Source: Stenotrophomonas terrae | Lineage (GTDB): Bacteria > Pseudomonadota > Gammaproteobacteria > Xanthomonadales > Xanthomonadaceae | Direction of reading: 5' to 3' | NCBI RefSeq assembly: GCF_001431465.1 | Contig: NZ_LDJJ01000006.1 | Coordinates: forward strand, 1 to 64,000 | DNA: 64,000 nt | In this document: positions 42,229 to 50,825 of the stretch, piece after piece | How the letters are laid out: every line of letters begins with the position of its first letter | How positions within the stretch are numbered: the first letter of the stretch is position 1 | Notes under the pieces: generated by a model | The model's input: only the letters and a program-made list of their open reading frames with translations | The model's database searches: none | What the model was told of the DNA's origin: nothing | Translations under genes and position numbers: made by a program

Positions 42229-42570
42229 ATGAGCATCAACAAGCTGCTGATCGCGATGACCCTGGGTCTGGCCCTGACCGCCTGCTCGAAGCAGGAACAG
42301 GCTGCTGACGCTGCCGCTGACGCCAACCAGGCTGCTTCGGAAGCCCAGGTCGCTGCTGACCAGGCCGCTACCGCCGGCGCTGCTACCGCCGACGCTGCCC
42401 AGGCTGCTGCTGACACCGCCGCTACCGCTGCTGACGCCGCTGGCGAAGCTGCTGGCGCCGCTGCTGCTGCCACCACCGACGCTGCTGCTGGCGCCGCTGC
42501 TGACGCTGCCAAGGCTGCTGAAGACGTTGCTGGCCAGGCCAAGGACGCTGCTGAAGAAGCCAAGAAGTAA
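42229..42570 (+). CDS. Ala-rich lipoprotein, copy 1
   Basis: The product has 113 residues. The signal LLIAMTLGLALTAC puts Cys at residue 19. The mature part is almost entirely Ala with regularly placed Asp, Glu, Gln and Lys (AADAAADANQAASEAQ..), a helix of coiled-coil or Lpp-like type without aromatic residues. It resembles small envelope spacer lipoproteins, but no family is certain. GACGAGGA lies upstream at a distance of 7. Codons are dominated by GCT, unlike neighbours. A classic terminator follows, and a second Ala-rich lipoprotein gene lies 195 bases on. Confidence 0.8.
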   Translation: MSINKLLIAMTLGLALTACSKQEQAADAAADANQAASEAQVAADQAATAGAATADAAQAAADTAATAADAAGEAAGAAAAATTDAAAGAAADAAKAAEDVAGQAKDAAEEAKK

Positions 42571-42596
42571 TAACTTCTGCTTCCAAGCTAGTCTTG

Positions 42597-42627
42597 AAAA
42601 GCCGCTGGTTCGCCAGCGGCTTTTTTT
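42597..42627 (+). terminator. Rho-independent terminator
   Basis: Stem GCCGCTGG/CCAGCGGC with loop TTCG, preceded by AAAA and followed by TTTTTTTATT, lies 26 bases after the first Ala-rich lipoprotein gene. It is a textbook intrinsic terminator. Confidence 0.95.
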
Positions 42628-42734
42628 ATTGCCGATTGCCTTGCTGCACTACCGGCACATGCGTTGGCTGCCTTAACCAAGTCCCTCCAACAGCGGCTGG
42701 CCTTGACGCGATCTGAATACGCCAGCACCTAGGC

Positions 42735-42751
42735 TGTGATCATCGATCACA
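42735..42751. promoter_or_regulatory. 17-base palindrome before the second Ala-rich lipoprotein
   Basis: TGTGATC-ATC-GATCACA is a perfect inverted repeat ending 14 bases before the start codon, next to the ACGGAGC ribosome site. It looks like a CRP/Clp half-site pair but the spacer between TGTGA and TCACA is 7 instead of 6. It may bind another dimeric regulator or fold in the leader RNA. Confidence 0.4.
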
Positions 42752-42765
42752 CAACGGAGCGCGCC

Positions 42766-43161
42766 ATGAAATCATTTGTCCCCGTATTGGCTGCAGGCTT
42801 GGTTCTGGCGCTTGCAGGTTGCAACGACCGCAACGCCGAGCAGGCCAAACAGGATGCCGCTGCTGCCGCCGAGCACGCCGGTGATGCCGCACGCAGTGCA
42901 GCCGCGTCCGCTGCCGACGCCACCCGCGATGCCGCCGATTCTGCAGCGGCCGCTACCCGCAGCGCCGCCGCCGAATCGCAGCAGGCACTGGACAAGGCCG
43001 CCGACGCTACCAGCAAGGCTGCAGATGATGCTTCCGTAGCGGCCAAGGACGCTGCCGCCGATGCCAGTGCCGCTACTGCGAATGCCGCACAGAAGGTGGC
43101 CGATGAGGCCCACGACGCTGCCAAGCATGCACGCGACAAGGCGGACGTCGCCAAGCATTGA
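42766..43161 (+). CDS. Ala-rich lipoprotein, copy 2
   Basis: The product has 131 residues. The lipoprotein signal LAAGLVLALAGC places Cys at residue 18. The rest is a long Ala/Asp/Lys/Ser helix (QDAAAAAEHAGDAARSAA.., ending HARDKADVAKH), like copy 1 but with more GCC/GCA codons, which suggests old duplication or convergence rather than a recent copy. It has an ACGGAG site upstream of ATG 42766. A palindrome overlaps the leader. No known function; an envelope spacer or stress lipoprotein is possible. Confidence 0.8.
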   Translation: MKSFVPVLAAGLVLALAGCNDRNAEQAKQDAAAAAEHAGDAARSAAASAADATRDAADSAAAATRSAAAESQQALDKAADATSKAADDASVAAKDAAADASAATANAAQKVADEAHDAAKHARDKADVAKH

Positions 43162-43173
43162 TAGACTTCACCG

Positions 43174-43197
43174 CGCAGCCGTCAGTTGACGGCTGCG
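43174..43197 (+). terminator. Hairpin after the second Ala-rich lipoprotein
   Basis: Eleven-base arms CGCAGCCGTCA and TGACGGCTGCG meet around GT, forming a tight hairpin 12 bases after the stop codon. There is no T tract. It may slow exonucleases or end transcription weakly. Confidence 0.5.
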
Positions 43198-43318
43198 TGG
43201 CATACGCGCCGGATGCGTGGTGCCATCGGGGGCCGGATGCAAACCATCCGAGCGGGCAGGTGATCCAACGCGCATGGCAGCACGCGCGCCTCACCTCGGT
43301 CATGCGGTCAAGGGCGCG

Positions 43319-45016
43319 ATGCAGAAACGCACTAGTAGTAAATTCGCGCTGATTTTCTCGGCGCTGGTATTTGTCGCCATCGGTATTGGCGTTTTTATCG
43401 GTGCACGCAGGTTCATCGCCGATGCGCGCCTGGTCGCCCACACCCATGAAGTCATCAGCCGCATCGACGAAATCCAATCGATGGTGCTCGATGCCGAATC
43501 GGCGGAGCGTGGCTATCTGCTGACCGGCAGCCAGGCCTATCTGCTGGACTACCAGATGAGCGTTGAACGCTTGCCCCTGCTGCTGGCCGCGCTCTCCAAA
43601 TCGGTTCCCGACAACCCTGACCAGCTGCACAACGCCACCAAGCTCAAGGAGTTGGTGAACCGGCGCCTGCAGCAGATCCAGCACGTGGTCGATATCTATG
43701 ACGCGCAAGGCCTGGACAGCGCCCGCGCGGCGATCAACCAGACCGCCTTCCGCACCACCAGCGCCATCCGTGAACAAGTGCGCACCATGGTCGAGCAGGA
43801 ACGCGAACTGCTGGTGGAACGTGCCGCCAGTTCCCGCCGCAGTGCCGACCTGCTGCTGGGTCTGGCTTTCGCCGGCATTCCGTTCGGCCTGGCCGTGGTC
43901 GCCTCGGTCTACGGCATCCTGCTGTCAGAACTGCGCCGCCGCAGCCGCGCCGAAAAGCGCGCCGCCAATGCCAGCCAGCAATTGGCCGGCAACCTGGAAC
44001 AGATCGAGCGCTCCAGCGCCGACCTGCAGACCCTAGGCCGCTACACCGGCCTGCTGCAGAGCTGCGCCAACCCGGAAGAAGCACTGGAAATCAGCGCCCG
44101 TACCCTGGAGGCACTGATGCCCAATGTCGCCGGCTCGGTCTATCTGCTGCGTGCATCCAATGACCGCGCCGAGAACATCGTCAGCTGGGGCACGCCGCTG
44201 ATCGAAACCAGTGCCTTCCTGGTGCCCAGCGATTGCTGGGCGATCCGCCGCGGGCAACCGCATGTCATCGATGATCTGCTGCGTGACGCAAGCTGCCCGC
44301 ACATCACCCGGCCCGAAGCCGGAACCAGCGTGGCCACCGCCTGCATCCCGATGTCGGCACAAGGCACGCAGATCGGCTTTTTGTTCCTCTCCGGCGCCGG
44401 CCCTGGCCCACTGCCGCGCTTGAACATCGCCGAATCGGCGGTGGAGCAGCTGTCGCTGGCGTTGAGCAATCTGCGTCTGCGCGAGTCGCTGCGGCTGCAG
44501 TCGATCCGCGACCCATTGACCGGCCTGTACAACCGCCGCTACCTGGAAGAATCGCTGACCCGGGAAATCGCCCGCTGCGGCCGCCGCAACTTGCCGCTGT
44601 CGGTGATCATGCTGGATGTGGATCACTTCAAGCAGTTCAATGACACCCACGGTCACGGCGGCGGCGACGCCCTGCTGGCTGCCGTTGGCCAACTGCTGAG
44701 CTCGCGCCTGCGCGGCGAAGACATCGCCTGCCGCTATGGCGGCGAGGAGTTCACCGTGATCCTGCCCGAATCGGACAGCAGCGATGCGCTGCGGCGAGCA
44801 GAGGAGCTGCGCCTTGCCCTGTCGCAGATGAGCGTGCCGCTGTCCGGCAAGACGCTGCCACCGATCACCGCCTCGTTGGGTGTAGCAAGCTACCCCGTTG
44901 ATGGCGTGGCTGGCCTGACCTTGTTGCGCAAGGCCGATGCCGCGCTGTACCGGGCCAAGCGCAGCGGCCGCAACCGGGTGGCGCCCTTCGATGCAGCGCT
45001 GGACGGCGCCGGCTGA
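43319..45016 (+). CDS. CHASE3-GAF-GGDEF diguanylate cyclase
   Basis: The product has 565 residues. TM1 (about 9-30), a periplasmic CHASE3 domain (40-180; DAESAERGYLLTGSQAYL), TM2 (185-207), a coiled linker, a GAF domain (about 245-395) and a GGDEF domain (400-560). The active motif is GGEEF (RYGGEEFTVIL), a functional variant, and RGED five residues before it is the RxxD inhibitory site. It should make c-di-GMP in response to a periplasmic or GAF-bound signal. ATG at 43319 with AAGGG upstream was chosen; the frame extends upstream to 43217. It abuts the aidB-like gene tail to tail with no spacer. Confidence 0.9.
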   Translation: MQKRTSSKFALIFSALVFVAIGIGVFIGARRFIADARLVAHTHEVISRIDEIQSMVLDAESAERGYLLTGSQAYLLDYQMSVERLPLLLAALSKSVPDNPDQLHNATKLKELVNRRLQQIQHVVDIYDAQGLDSARAAINQTAFRTTSAIREQVRTMVEQERELLVERAASSRRSADLLLGLAFAGIPFGLAVVASVYGILLSELRRRSRAEKRAANASQQLAGNLEQIERSSADLQTLGRYTGLLQSCANPEEALEISARTLEALMPNVAGSVYLLRASNDRAENIVSWGTPLIETSAFLVPSDCWAIRRGQPHVIDDLLRDASCPHITRPEAGTSVATACIPMSAQGTQIGFLFLSGAGPGPLPRLNIAESAVEQLSLALSNLRLRESLRLQSIRDPLTGLYNRRYLEESLTREIARCGRRNLPLSVIMLDVDHFKQFNDTHGHGGGDALLAAVGQLLSSRLRGEDIACRYGGEEFTVILPESDSSDALRRAEELRLALSQMSVPLSGKTLPPITASLGVASYPVDGVAGLTLLRKADAALYRAKRSGRNRVAPFDAALDGAG

Positions 45017-46657
45017 TCAGCCCTGCGGCAGCGCCCGTTCCAGTATTTCGCCAAAATTGACCTGCGCCGGCAGTACGCCATACACGCCGGCAGCACGCGG
45101 TAACCGCGTCTGCACGAACCCTGCTGCAAGCGGGCTGCCCGCGCGCAACAAAGCCGCCGCCTGCAACAGCACTGCAATCGCACTGACCAGGCTGCGCGCA
45201 TCGGCCTGTTGCAGTTCAGTGCCGTCCAACTGCGTCAGCGCAGCGTCCAATGCGTCGTCGTAGCCCGTATCGCGGCCGGCCACCTGCTGCAACTCGGCCT
45301 GCAGCGCAACGCGGGTTTCCGGTTCGCGTTGCAATGCACGCAGCACGTCCAGGCATTGCACGTTGCCGCTGCCCTCCCAGATCGAATTCAACGGTGCCTG
45401 CCGATACAGTCGCGGCAACATCGACTCCTCCACGTAACCGGCACCGCCCAGGCATTCCTGCGTTTCATTGACGAAGGCCGGTGCGCGTTTGCATATCCAG
45501 AACTTGCCGATGGCAGTGGCAATACGTGCAAACGCCGCTTGCTGGGGATCGTGGCCTGCGGCATCCACCGCACCGGCCACGCGCATGGCAAGAGTGGTGG
45601 CCGCCTCCGACTCGATGGCCAGGTCGCTCAACACATTGGCCATCAATGGATGCTCCACCAGGCGCTTGCCGAAGCTGCGCCGGTGCCGCGCATGATGCAG
45701 TGCCTGCGCCAGCGCCATGCGCATCTGTGCGGCCGAGCCCAACATGCAATCGAGCCGGGTCAGCATCACCATCTCGATGATGGTCGCCACGCCTCGCCCC
45801 TCGTCACCAACACGGCGCGCCCAGGCGCCGCAGAACTCCACCTCGCTGGACGCATTGGCCCAGTCGCCGAGCTTGTCCTTGAGCCGCATCAGGTGAAAAT
45901 TATTGCGCCGCCCACAGGCCAGGCGACGCGGCATCAGGAAGCAGCTCAAGCCGCCCGGCGCCTGCGCCAATACCAGCCAGCCATCGGACATCGGCGCGGA
46001 GAAAAACCATTTATGCCCGACCAGGCTGTACTCACCCTCGCCTGCCAAGGGCGTGGCCAGGGTGGTATTGCTACGCACATCCGAGCCGCCCTGCTTCTCG
46101 GTCATGCCCATGCCGACGGTGATGCCCGGCTTGTCACCGATGGGTAGGTCGCGTGCGTCGTAGAACGGCGCCGCCGCCTTGCTGGCCCACTCGGCCAGCG
46201 CCGGCTCCTGCCGCAACACCGGCACCGCGGCATGGGTCATGGTCAACGGGCAGCTGGTGCCGGCCTCGGCCTGATGATGCAGGTAACTCAGTGCCGCCCG
46301 CGCCACATGCGCACCCGGCTGCGGTGAGCGCCAGGACAAACCGGCGACGCCACGGGTTTTCGCCGCGGCCATCAAGCGGTGGTAGGCCGGGTGGAAATCG
46401 ACACTGTCAATGCGGTTACCCTGCGCATCGTGGGTGCGCAGCAACGGCCGCTGCCGGTTGGCATCAAAGCCGATCCGGTACAGCTCGCCACCGGCCAGCA
46501 CGCCGTACTGCTGCAATACGCTCGTAAACGCCTGCGCACCTTCGCGGGCCACGCTCTGCTGCAGGACCTGATCGTCCAGCCATAGATCGCGTTCGCCGAA
46601 CGGCGGCGGCTGGTTGTCGACGACATGGGTTTCAAACGGTGGCGGCTGCGGCAGCAT
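45017..46657 (-). CDS. AidB-like acyl-CoA dehydrogenase
   Basis: The product has 546 residues. AidB signatures are strong: MTEKQGGSDVRSNTT, GHKWFFSAPMSDG, RHRRSFGKRLVEHPLM, ECLGGAGYVEES, and APLNSIWEGSGNVQCLDVLRAL. FAD-containing AidB is part of the adaptive response to alkylating agents in E. coli; related proteins also oxidise isovaleryl-CoA. An extra C-terminal domain beyond the usual acyl-CoA dehydrogenase length matches AidB. No ada or alkB lies beside it here. The start at 46657 is the only good fit. Confidence 0.9.
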   Translation of the reverse strand: MLPQPPPFETHVVDNQPPPFGERDLWLDDQVLQQSVAREGAQAFTSVLQQYGVLAGGELYRIGFDANRQRPLLRTHDAQGNRIDSVDFHPAYHRLMAAAKTRGVAGLSWRSPQPGAHVARAALSYLHHQAEAGTSCPLTMTHAAVPVLRQEPALAEWASKAAAPFYDARDLPIGDKPGITVGMGMTEKQGGSDVRSNTTLATPLAGEGEYSLVGHKWFFSAPMSDGWLVLAQAPGGLSCFLMPRRLACGRRNNFHLMRLKDKLGDWANASSEVEFCGAWARRVGDEGRGVATIIEMVMLTRLDCMLGSAAQMRMALAQALHHARHRRSFGKRLVEHPLMANVLSDLAIESEAATTLAMRVAGAVDAAGHDPQQAAFARIATAIGKFWICKRAPAFVNETQECLGGAGYVEESMLPRLYRQAPLNSIWEGSGNVQCLDVLRALQREPETRVALQAELQQVAGRDTGYDDALDAALTQLDGTELQQADARSLVSAIAVLLQAAALLRAGSPLAAGFVQTRLPRAAGVYGVLPAQVNFGEILERALPQG

Positions 46658-46719
46658 GGCGGCGACTCGGGGAGGACCGTCCTTGATTCTGCCGCAAGCG
46701 CCTGCCGCCCGCGCGCCGT

Positions 46720-47958
46720 TCAGCGTTTCTCGGCGACCTCGGCCAACGCCGCGATGAAGTCATCCTGCAGGGCCAGCTTGCCGAACAGACCGTGCTGGGT
46801 GCCGCTCAACACCCGCAGCATATGTCCACGTCCGCCGGGCATGCGCCCCATCGGCTTGAACAGCAGGTCACGGCCATTGGCGACCCAGTCGCGATCGGAC
46901 TGGAAGATAGGCGTCAGCCAGCGGCTCCAGAACTGGTACAGCCATACATGCGCCTTGCGCAGCAGCTGGTACTGCGCCAGCGCCGCGTCGATGTCCGGCT
47001 GCGCGCGCAGGGCATCGCGCAAGGCCATGGCATCCATCAGCGCCATGTTGACGCCCTGCCCCAGCTGCGGGCTCATCGAATGGGCGGCATCGCCGGCCAA
47101 CACCAGCCGGCCGCGGTACCAGCGGTCCATCACCGCATCGCGGTAACTGGCGCGGGCCAGCTGCGTCTGCAGGCTCACCCCGGCCAGGCGCTCGCGTGCC
47201 TGCGGCCACAACGTGGCGATCTCATCCAGCCACGGCTCCAGGCCGTCGCGCTCCCAGGCCTGGAACCCATCGCGCGGCAGGCTCCAGAAGAAGCTCAGGC
47301 GCTGCTCGCTGTCGCCCGGGCGGCTGCCCACCGGCAACAGCCCGATCATCTTGCGCGCGGCCACATAGCGCTGGCGCAGTTCGTCACCGTGCTGCCAGTC
47401 GCCGCGCGGCAGCAGACACCACAGCGCTCCCCAGGGATAGACCCGGTCCAGCCGCGTGCCCTGCACCTGCGCGCGCAGCCCCGAGGCGGAGCCGTCGGTG
47501 GCGATCACCAGATCAAACGGCCCGTGCCAGCGACCGTGCTGGTCCTGTACGCGTTGCAGGCTGTCGTCGATGCCGCCGATGCGGCTGTCCACGTGCAGCG
47601 CCTGGCGGCCATCCCAGGCGGCATCCAGCAGCGAGAACAAGGCTCCGCGCTGCATGCCGACGCCGCACAGGCGTGCGTCCAGCCCGGCATAGGTCATGTC
47701 CATCACCGCGCGCCCGCACGGGGTTTCGCCATACAGGCGGCGCACCACCGCGCCGTGCTCAAGCACCTGCGGCATCAACTGCATCTGCCACAGCGCCTGC
47801 AGGCCACTTGGCTGCAGCAGGAAGCCCGCCCCAACCGGGCCCGGCGTAGCAGCCTGCTCAAACACCTGCACCCGGTGCCCGTCGCGCGTGAGCAGTACCG
47901 CCAGCGCCTGGCCGGCAGTGCCGTAGCCGACGATGGCGATATCCAGTGTCTTGTCCAT
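46720..47958 (-). CDS. FAD-dependent aromatic-type monooxygenase
   Basis: The product has 412 residues. A Rossmann FAD motif IAIVGYGTAGQALAVLL opens the chain, with DLVIATDGSAS in the middle and the second FAD motif GRLVLAGDAAHSMSPQLGQGVN toward the C-terminus, as in the p-hydroxybenzoate hydroxylase/UbiH group. Substrate cannot be told; hydroxylation of an aromatic or quinone ring is likely. ATG at 47958 has GGAGGGACTG upstream. It is a single gene between aidB-like and cold-shock genes. A terminator separates it from cspA. Confidence 0.88.
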   Translation of the reverse strand: MDKTLDIAIVGYGTAGQALAVLLTRDGHRVQVFEQAATPGPVGAGFLLQPSGLQALWQMQLMPQVLEHGAVVRRLYGETPCGRAVMDMTYAGLDARLCGVGMQRGALFSLLDAAWDGRQALHVDSRIGGIDDSLQRVQDQHGRWHGPFDLVIATDGSASGLRAQVQGTRLDRVYPWGALWCLLPRGDWQHGDELRQRYVAARKMIGLLPVGSRPGDSEQRLSFFWSLPRDGFQAWERDGLEPWLDEIATLWPQARERLAGVSLQTQLARASYRDAVMDRWYRGRLVLAGDAAHSMSPQLGQGVNMALMDAMALRDALRAQPDIDAALAQYQLLRKAHVWLYQFWSRWLTPIFQSDRDWVANGRDLLFKPMGRMPGGRGHMLRVLSGTQHGLFGKLALQDDFIAALAEVAEKR

Positions 47959-47989
47959 TACAGTCCCTCCCCGGGCGACCGCCTTTGCT

Positions 47990-48019
47990 AAAAAAAAACC
48001 CCGCCGAAGCGGGGTTTTT
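47990..48019 (-). terminator. Rho-independent terminator of the cold-shock gene
   Basis: On the minus strand an AAAAACCCCGC/GCGGGGTTTTT stem with loop TTCG is followed by a run of nine T. It lies 17 bases after the cold-shock gene stop, and insulates the downstream monooxygenase gene. Confidence 0.95.
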
Positions 48020-48036
48020 CCGCACAACCGGGTGGA

Positions 48037-48243
48037 TTACTCGGCCGGCGTGATGTTCGAAGCCTGGGCGCCCTTCGGGCCCTGGGTCACGTCATAGCTG
48101 ACGCGCTGGCCTTCCTGCAGGCTGCGGAAGCCCTTGGAATTGATCGCGGAGAAGTGCGCGAAGACATCGGCGCTGCCGTCCTCCGGTGAGATGAAGCCAA
48201 ATCCCTTGGCGTCGTTGAACCACTTGACGGTACCGTTCGGCAT
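48037..48243 (-). CDS. Cold-shock domain protein (CspA family)
   Basis: The product has 68 residues, the family's normal size. RNP1 (KGFGFI) and RNP2 (VFAHF) are intact in [25 protein letters not shown]. It binds single-stranded nucleic acid and acts as an RNA chaperone; expression may be cold-induced or constitutive. The ATG at 48243 follows GAAGAAGGTCTCGC, a purine-rich ribosome site. Only 90 bases separate it from the upstream phosphorylase gene, so a long cold-shock leader would overlap that gene's end. Confidence 0.95.
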   Translation of the reverse strand: MPNGTVKWFNDAKGFGFISPEDGSADVFAHFSAINSKGFRSLQEGQRVSYDVTQGPKGAQASNITPAE

Positions 48244-48333
48244 GGTGATGCGAGACCTTCTTCGATGAATGGATTGATGTACGCTGAATGAAGCGCACTG
48301 GCGGAGTATGCAAAGCTTAAGCCGGGATGACAA

Positions 48334-49080
48334 TCACCCCCGGGCCAATTCACCCACCAAAGTCGGCAAACCAGACGAAGCTGCGTCCACATTGGCCAGA
48401 ACCTCGGCCATGGTGATCTCCGCTGCGTCACCGCAGCCGGCGGCCCAATTGGCGACAATCGCCAGACAGGCGTATTCCAGCCCCAGTTCGCGCGCCAGCC
48501 CGGCCTCGGGCATGCCGGTCATGCCGACCAGATCGCAGCCATCACGGCGCATCCGCGCGATTTCCGCATTGGTTTCCAGTCGCGGCCCCTGGGTGGCGCC
48601 ATAGCAACCGCCGTCCTGCATCGCCACACCCTTGGCCTCGGCCGCCGCCAGCACCTTGGCGCGGAACGACGGGGTATAGGGGTGGCCGAAGTCCACGTGC
48701 AGCACCTCGCTGCCGGGCTCCTCGCTGAGCGTGGAGATACGGCCCCAGGTGTAGTCGATCAGCTGGTCCGGGCAGGCCAGCACGCGCGGCCCGAAGTTGT
48801 CACCGATGCCGCCCACCGTGTTCAGGGCCAGCACCCGCGTAGCGCCAAGCTGCTTGAGCGCGGCCAGATTGGCGCGGTAGTTGATCTTGTGCGGCGGGAT
48901 CGAATGACCTTCGCCGTGGCGGGCCAGGAACGCCACCCGCTGGCCGTTCAGCATGCCCACCCGCACCGGGCCGGAGGGAGCGCCGTAGGCGGTTTCCACT
49001 TCATGGCTCTGGACATCGTCCAGCGCCGCCAACTTGTAAACGCCGGTGCCGCCGATCACGGCCAGGGCAATAGGTTCCAT
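48334..49080 (-). CDS. S-methyl-5'-thioinosine phosphorylase (MTAP family)
   Basis: The product has 248 residues. PNP/MTAP signatures are VIGGTGVYKL near the N-terminus, FLARHGEGHSIPPHKINYRANL for phosphate and sugar, and QGPRLETNAEIARM for the base site. The Pseudomonas/xanthomonad enzymes of this class use methylthioinosine. It salvages purines from methylthioadenosine after deamination. AGGA six bases before ATG 49080 selects this start over the ATG at 49086. It is the last gene of nagZ-hpt-this operon; hpt can use the hypoxanthine released. Confidence 0.9.
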   Translation of the reverse strand: MEPIALAVIGGTGVYKLAALDDVQSHEVETAYGAPSGPVRVGMLNGQRVAFLARHGEGHSIPPHKINYRANLAALKQLGATRVLALNTVGGIGDNFGPRVLACPDQLIDYTWGRISTLSEEPGSEVLHVDFGHPYTPSFRAKVLAAAEAKGVAMQDGGCYGATQGPRLETNAEIARMRRDGCDLVGMTGMPEAGLARELGLEYACLAIVANWAAGCGDAAEITMAEVLANVDAASSGLPTLVGELARG

Positions 49081-49184
49081 GCTCATTCCTGATGTTCCCG
49101 TTGGGCACGCGCAGGCCACGCGCATGGCGTGGCCTGTGTGCGATCAAACCGGTCGCCGATGCCAAGAAGCATCGGCTGCCGGTA

Positions 49185-49739
49185 TTACTGCTTCATTGCG
49201 TAGATGGCCGGCAGTGAGCGCAGCGATTCGTTGACGTCCATGCCGAAGCCGAACACGAAGCGGTCCGGCAGCTCGATGCCCGAGTAGTCGGCCTTGACGC
49301 CCGGCAGGCAGCGGTCGTGCTTCTTCACCGTCAGCACGGCGATGCGCACGTCGGTGGCGCCCTGCTCCAGGCACCATTCGCGCACGCCCTGCAGGGTGAA
49401 GCCCTCGTCCAGGATGTCGTCGACAAGGATCACCCGGCGGCCGAACAGGGCCGACACCGGGCGGTGCTTCCAGACCAGGTCGCCGCCGCTCTCACCGTGG
49501 TAACGCGAGGCCTGCATGTAGTCGAACTGCGCGTCCTGACCACGTGCGCCCAGCTCCAGCGCCAGCTGGCCGGCGAACGGCAGCGCGCCATTCATGATCG
49601 AGATGAACACCGGCACTTCGCCCTTGTAGTCGCGCGCGATGGCGTCGGCGATGCCGGCGATGGCGGTGTCGATGGTGGGGCGGTCGACCAGCAGGTCGGC
49701 CTGGGCCACGGCTTGTTCAAGAGTGAGTTTGCTGGACAT
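49185..49739 (-). CDS. hpt: Hypoxanthine-guanine phosphoribosyltransferase
   Basis: The product has 184 residues. The PRPP motif VILVDDILDEGFTL is clear, and VKKHDRCLPGVKADYSG fits the base-binding loop. It makes IMP/GMP from hypoxanthine/guanine and PRPP. Its ATG overlaps the nagZ stop by one base (TGATG), so it is translationally coupled to it. The downstream methylthioinosine phosphorylase yields hypoxanthine, its substrate, a direct functional link. Confidence 0.93.
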   Translation of the reverse strand: MSSKLTLEQAVAQADLLVDRPTIDTAIAGIADAIARDYKGEVPVFISIMNGALPFAGQLALELGARGQDAQFDYMQASRYHGESGGDLVWKHRPVSALFGRRVILVDDILDEGFTLQGVREWCLEQGATDVRIAVLTVKKHDRCLPGVKADYSGIELPDRFVFGFGMDVNESLRSLPAIYAMKQ

Positions 49740-50746
49740 CAGGCGGTTCTTCCAAGGTTTTCAGACAGATGATTACGGGTATCAGTGTGGCGGGCGTCGG
49801 CCAGCAGGCCGCCCCAGCCCATCGCGCCGCGGCCGATCAGGCTCAACAGGGCGGCGGTGTTCAAGCTGCGGCCGGACACGGCCTGCAGCGATTCTTCGAC
49901 CAGCTCCGGGTGGCACACCAGCACCACATCACAGCCGGCATCCAGGTGCGCATCGACCCGGGCCTTGACCCCACCGGCCGCGAACGAAGCCGCCATGCCG
50001 ATGTCGTCGGAGAACACCACGCCGCGGAAGCCCATCTGCTCGCGCAGGATCTGATTGATCCAGCGCGGCGAATAGCCCGCCGGTTCCGGTGCCACCTGCG
50101 GGTAGATGACATGGGCCATCATCACCGCATCGGCACCGGCGGCGATGCCGGCACGGAACGGGATCAGGTCGTGCGCTTCAATTTCGGCAAGCGGACGCGG
50201 GTCAACGGCGGTGTCCACATGGGTGTCTTCACGCACCGTGCCGTGGCCGGGGAAATGTTTGAGCGTGGCGGCCATGCCGACGGAGTGCATGCCGCGCACA
50301 TAGGCTGCGGTCAGTACGGCAACCACCTGCGGATCCTCGCCGAATGCACGGTTGCCGATGGCCAGGTTGGCATGGCCCACATCCACCACCGGGGCAAAAC
50401 TCAGGTCCAGGCCGGTGGCGCGGATTTCGCTGGCCATCAGCCAGGCGTGCTGTTCGGCCAGCGCCAAGGCTGCGTCCGGGTCGCTTGCATACAGCTTGCC
50501 GAAGCCCTCAAGCGGCGGCAGCTCGGCATAGCCCTCGCGGAAGCGCTGCACGCGCCCGCCTTCCTGGTCGACGGTGATCAGCAGCGGCCGCGCGGTGGCC
50601 GCGCGGATCGCCGCGGTCAGCTCCGTGACCTGCTCGCGCGAGGCAAAGTTGCGCTTGAACAGCACCACCCCGGCCACCGCGTTGTGCTGCAGCCAGCCTC
50701 GCTCCTGGGCGCTCAGTTCAGTACCGGCAACGCCGATCAAAAGCAT
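49739..50746 (-). CDS. nagZ: Beta-N-acetylglucosaminidase NagZ
   Basis: The product has 335 residues. GH3 NagZ marks are present: TVDQEGGRVQRFREG, SFAPVVDVGHANLAIGNRAFGEDP and KHFPGHGTVREDTHVD with the catalytic Asp/His loop, then VVFSDDIGMAA with the nucleophile Asp. It removes GlcNAc from recycled muropeptides in the cytoplasm; its products can induce AmpR-controlled beta-lactamases, known in S. maltophilia. TGGAGT precedes ATG 50746, 7 bases away, so the GTG at 50764 is unlikely. It leads the operon with hpt and the phosphorylase. Confidence 0.95.
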   Translation of the reverse strand: MLLIGVAGTELSAQERGWLQHNAVAGVVLFKRNFASREQVTELTAAIRAATARPLLITVDQEGGRVQRFREGYAELPPLEGFGKLYASDPDAALALAEQHAWLMASEIRATGLDLSFAPVVDVGHANLAIGNRAFGEDPQVVAVLTAAYVRGMHSVGMAATLKHFPGHGTVREDTHVDTAVDPRPLAEIEAHDLIPFRAGIAAGADAVMMAHVIYPQVAPEPAGYSPRWINQILREQMGFRGVVFSDDIGMAASFAAGGVKARVDAHLDAGCDVVLVCHPELVEESLQAVSGRSLNTAALLSLIGRGAMGWGGLLADARHTDTRNHLSENLGRTA

Positions 50747-50825
50747 GCAAGGACTCCAATCCACCGCGGACTGCGGCCTAGCGGAGCATTGTCGCAGATG
50801 GCGCCCGCCGCGTCAGAGCCCGCGT

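Noticed and set aside
42300..42540. Tandem nucleotide repeat (GCT-rich) as a separate feature
   Set aside because: The pattern is explained by the Ala-rich coding sequence of the lipoprotein; no longer unit repeats exactly.
42735..42751. Canonical CRP/Clp site
   Set aside because: TGTGA and TCACA are 7 bases apart; the canonical site needs 6. Kept only as an unnamed palindrome.
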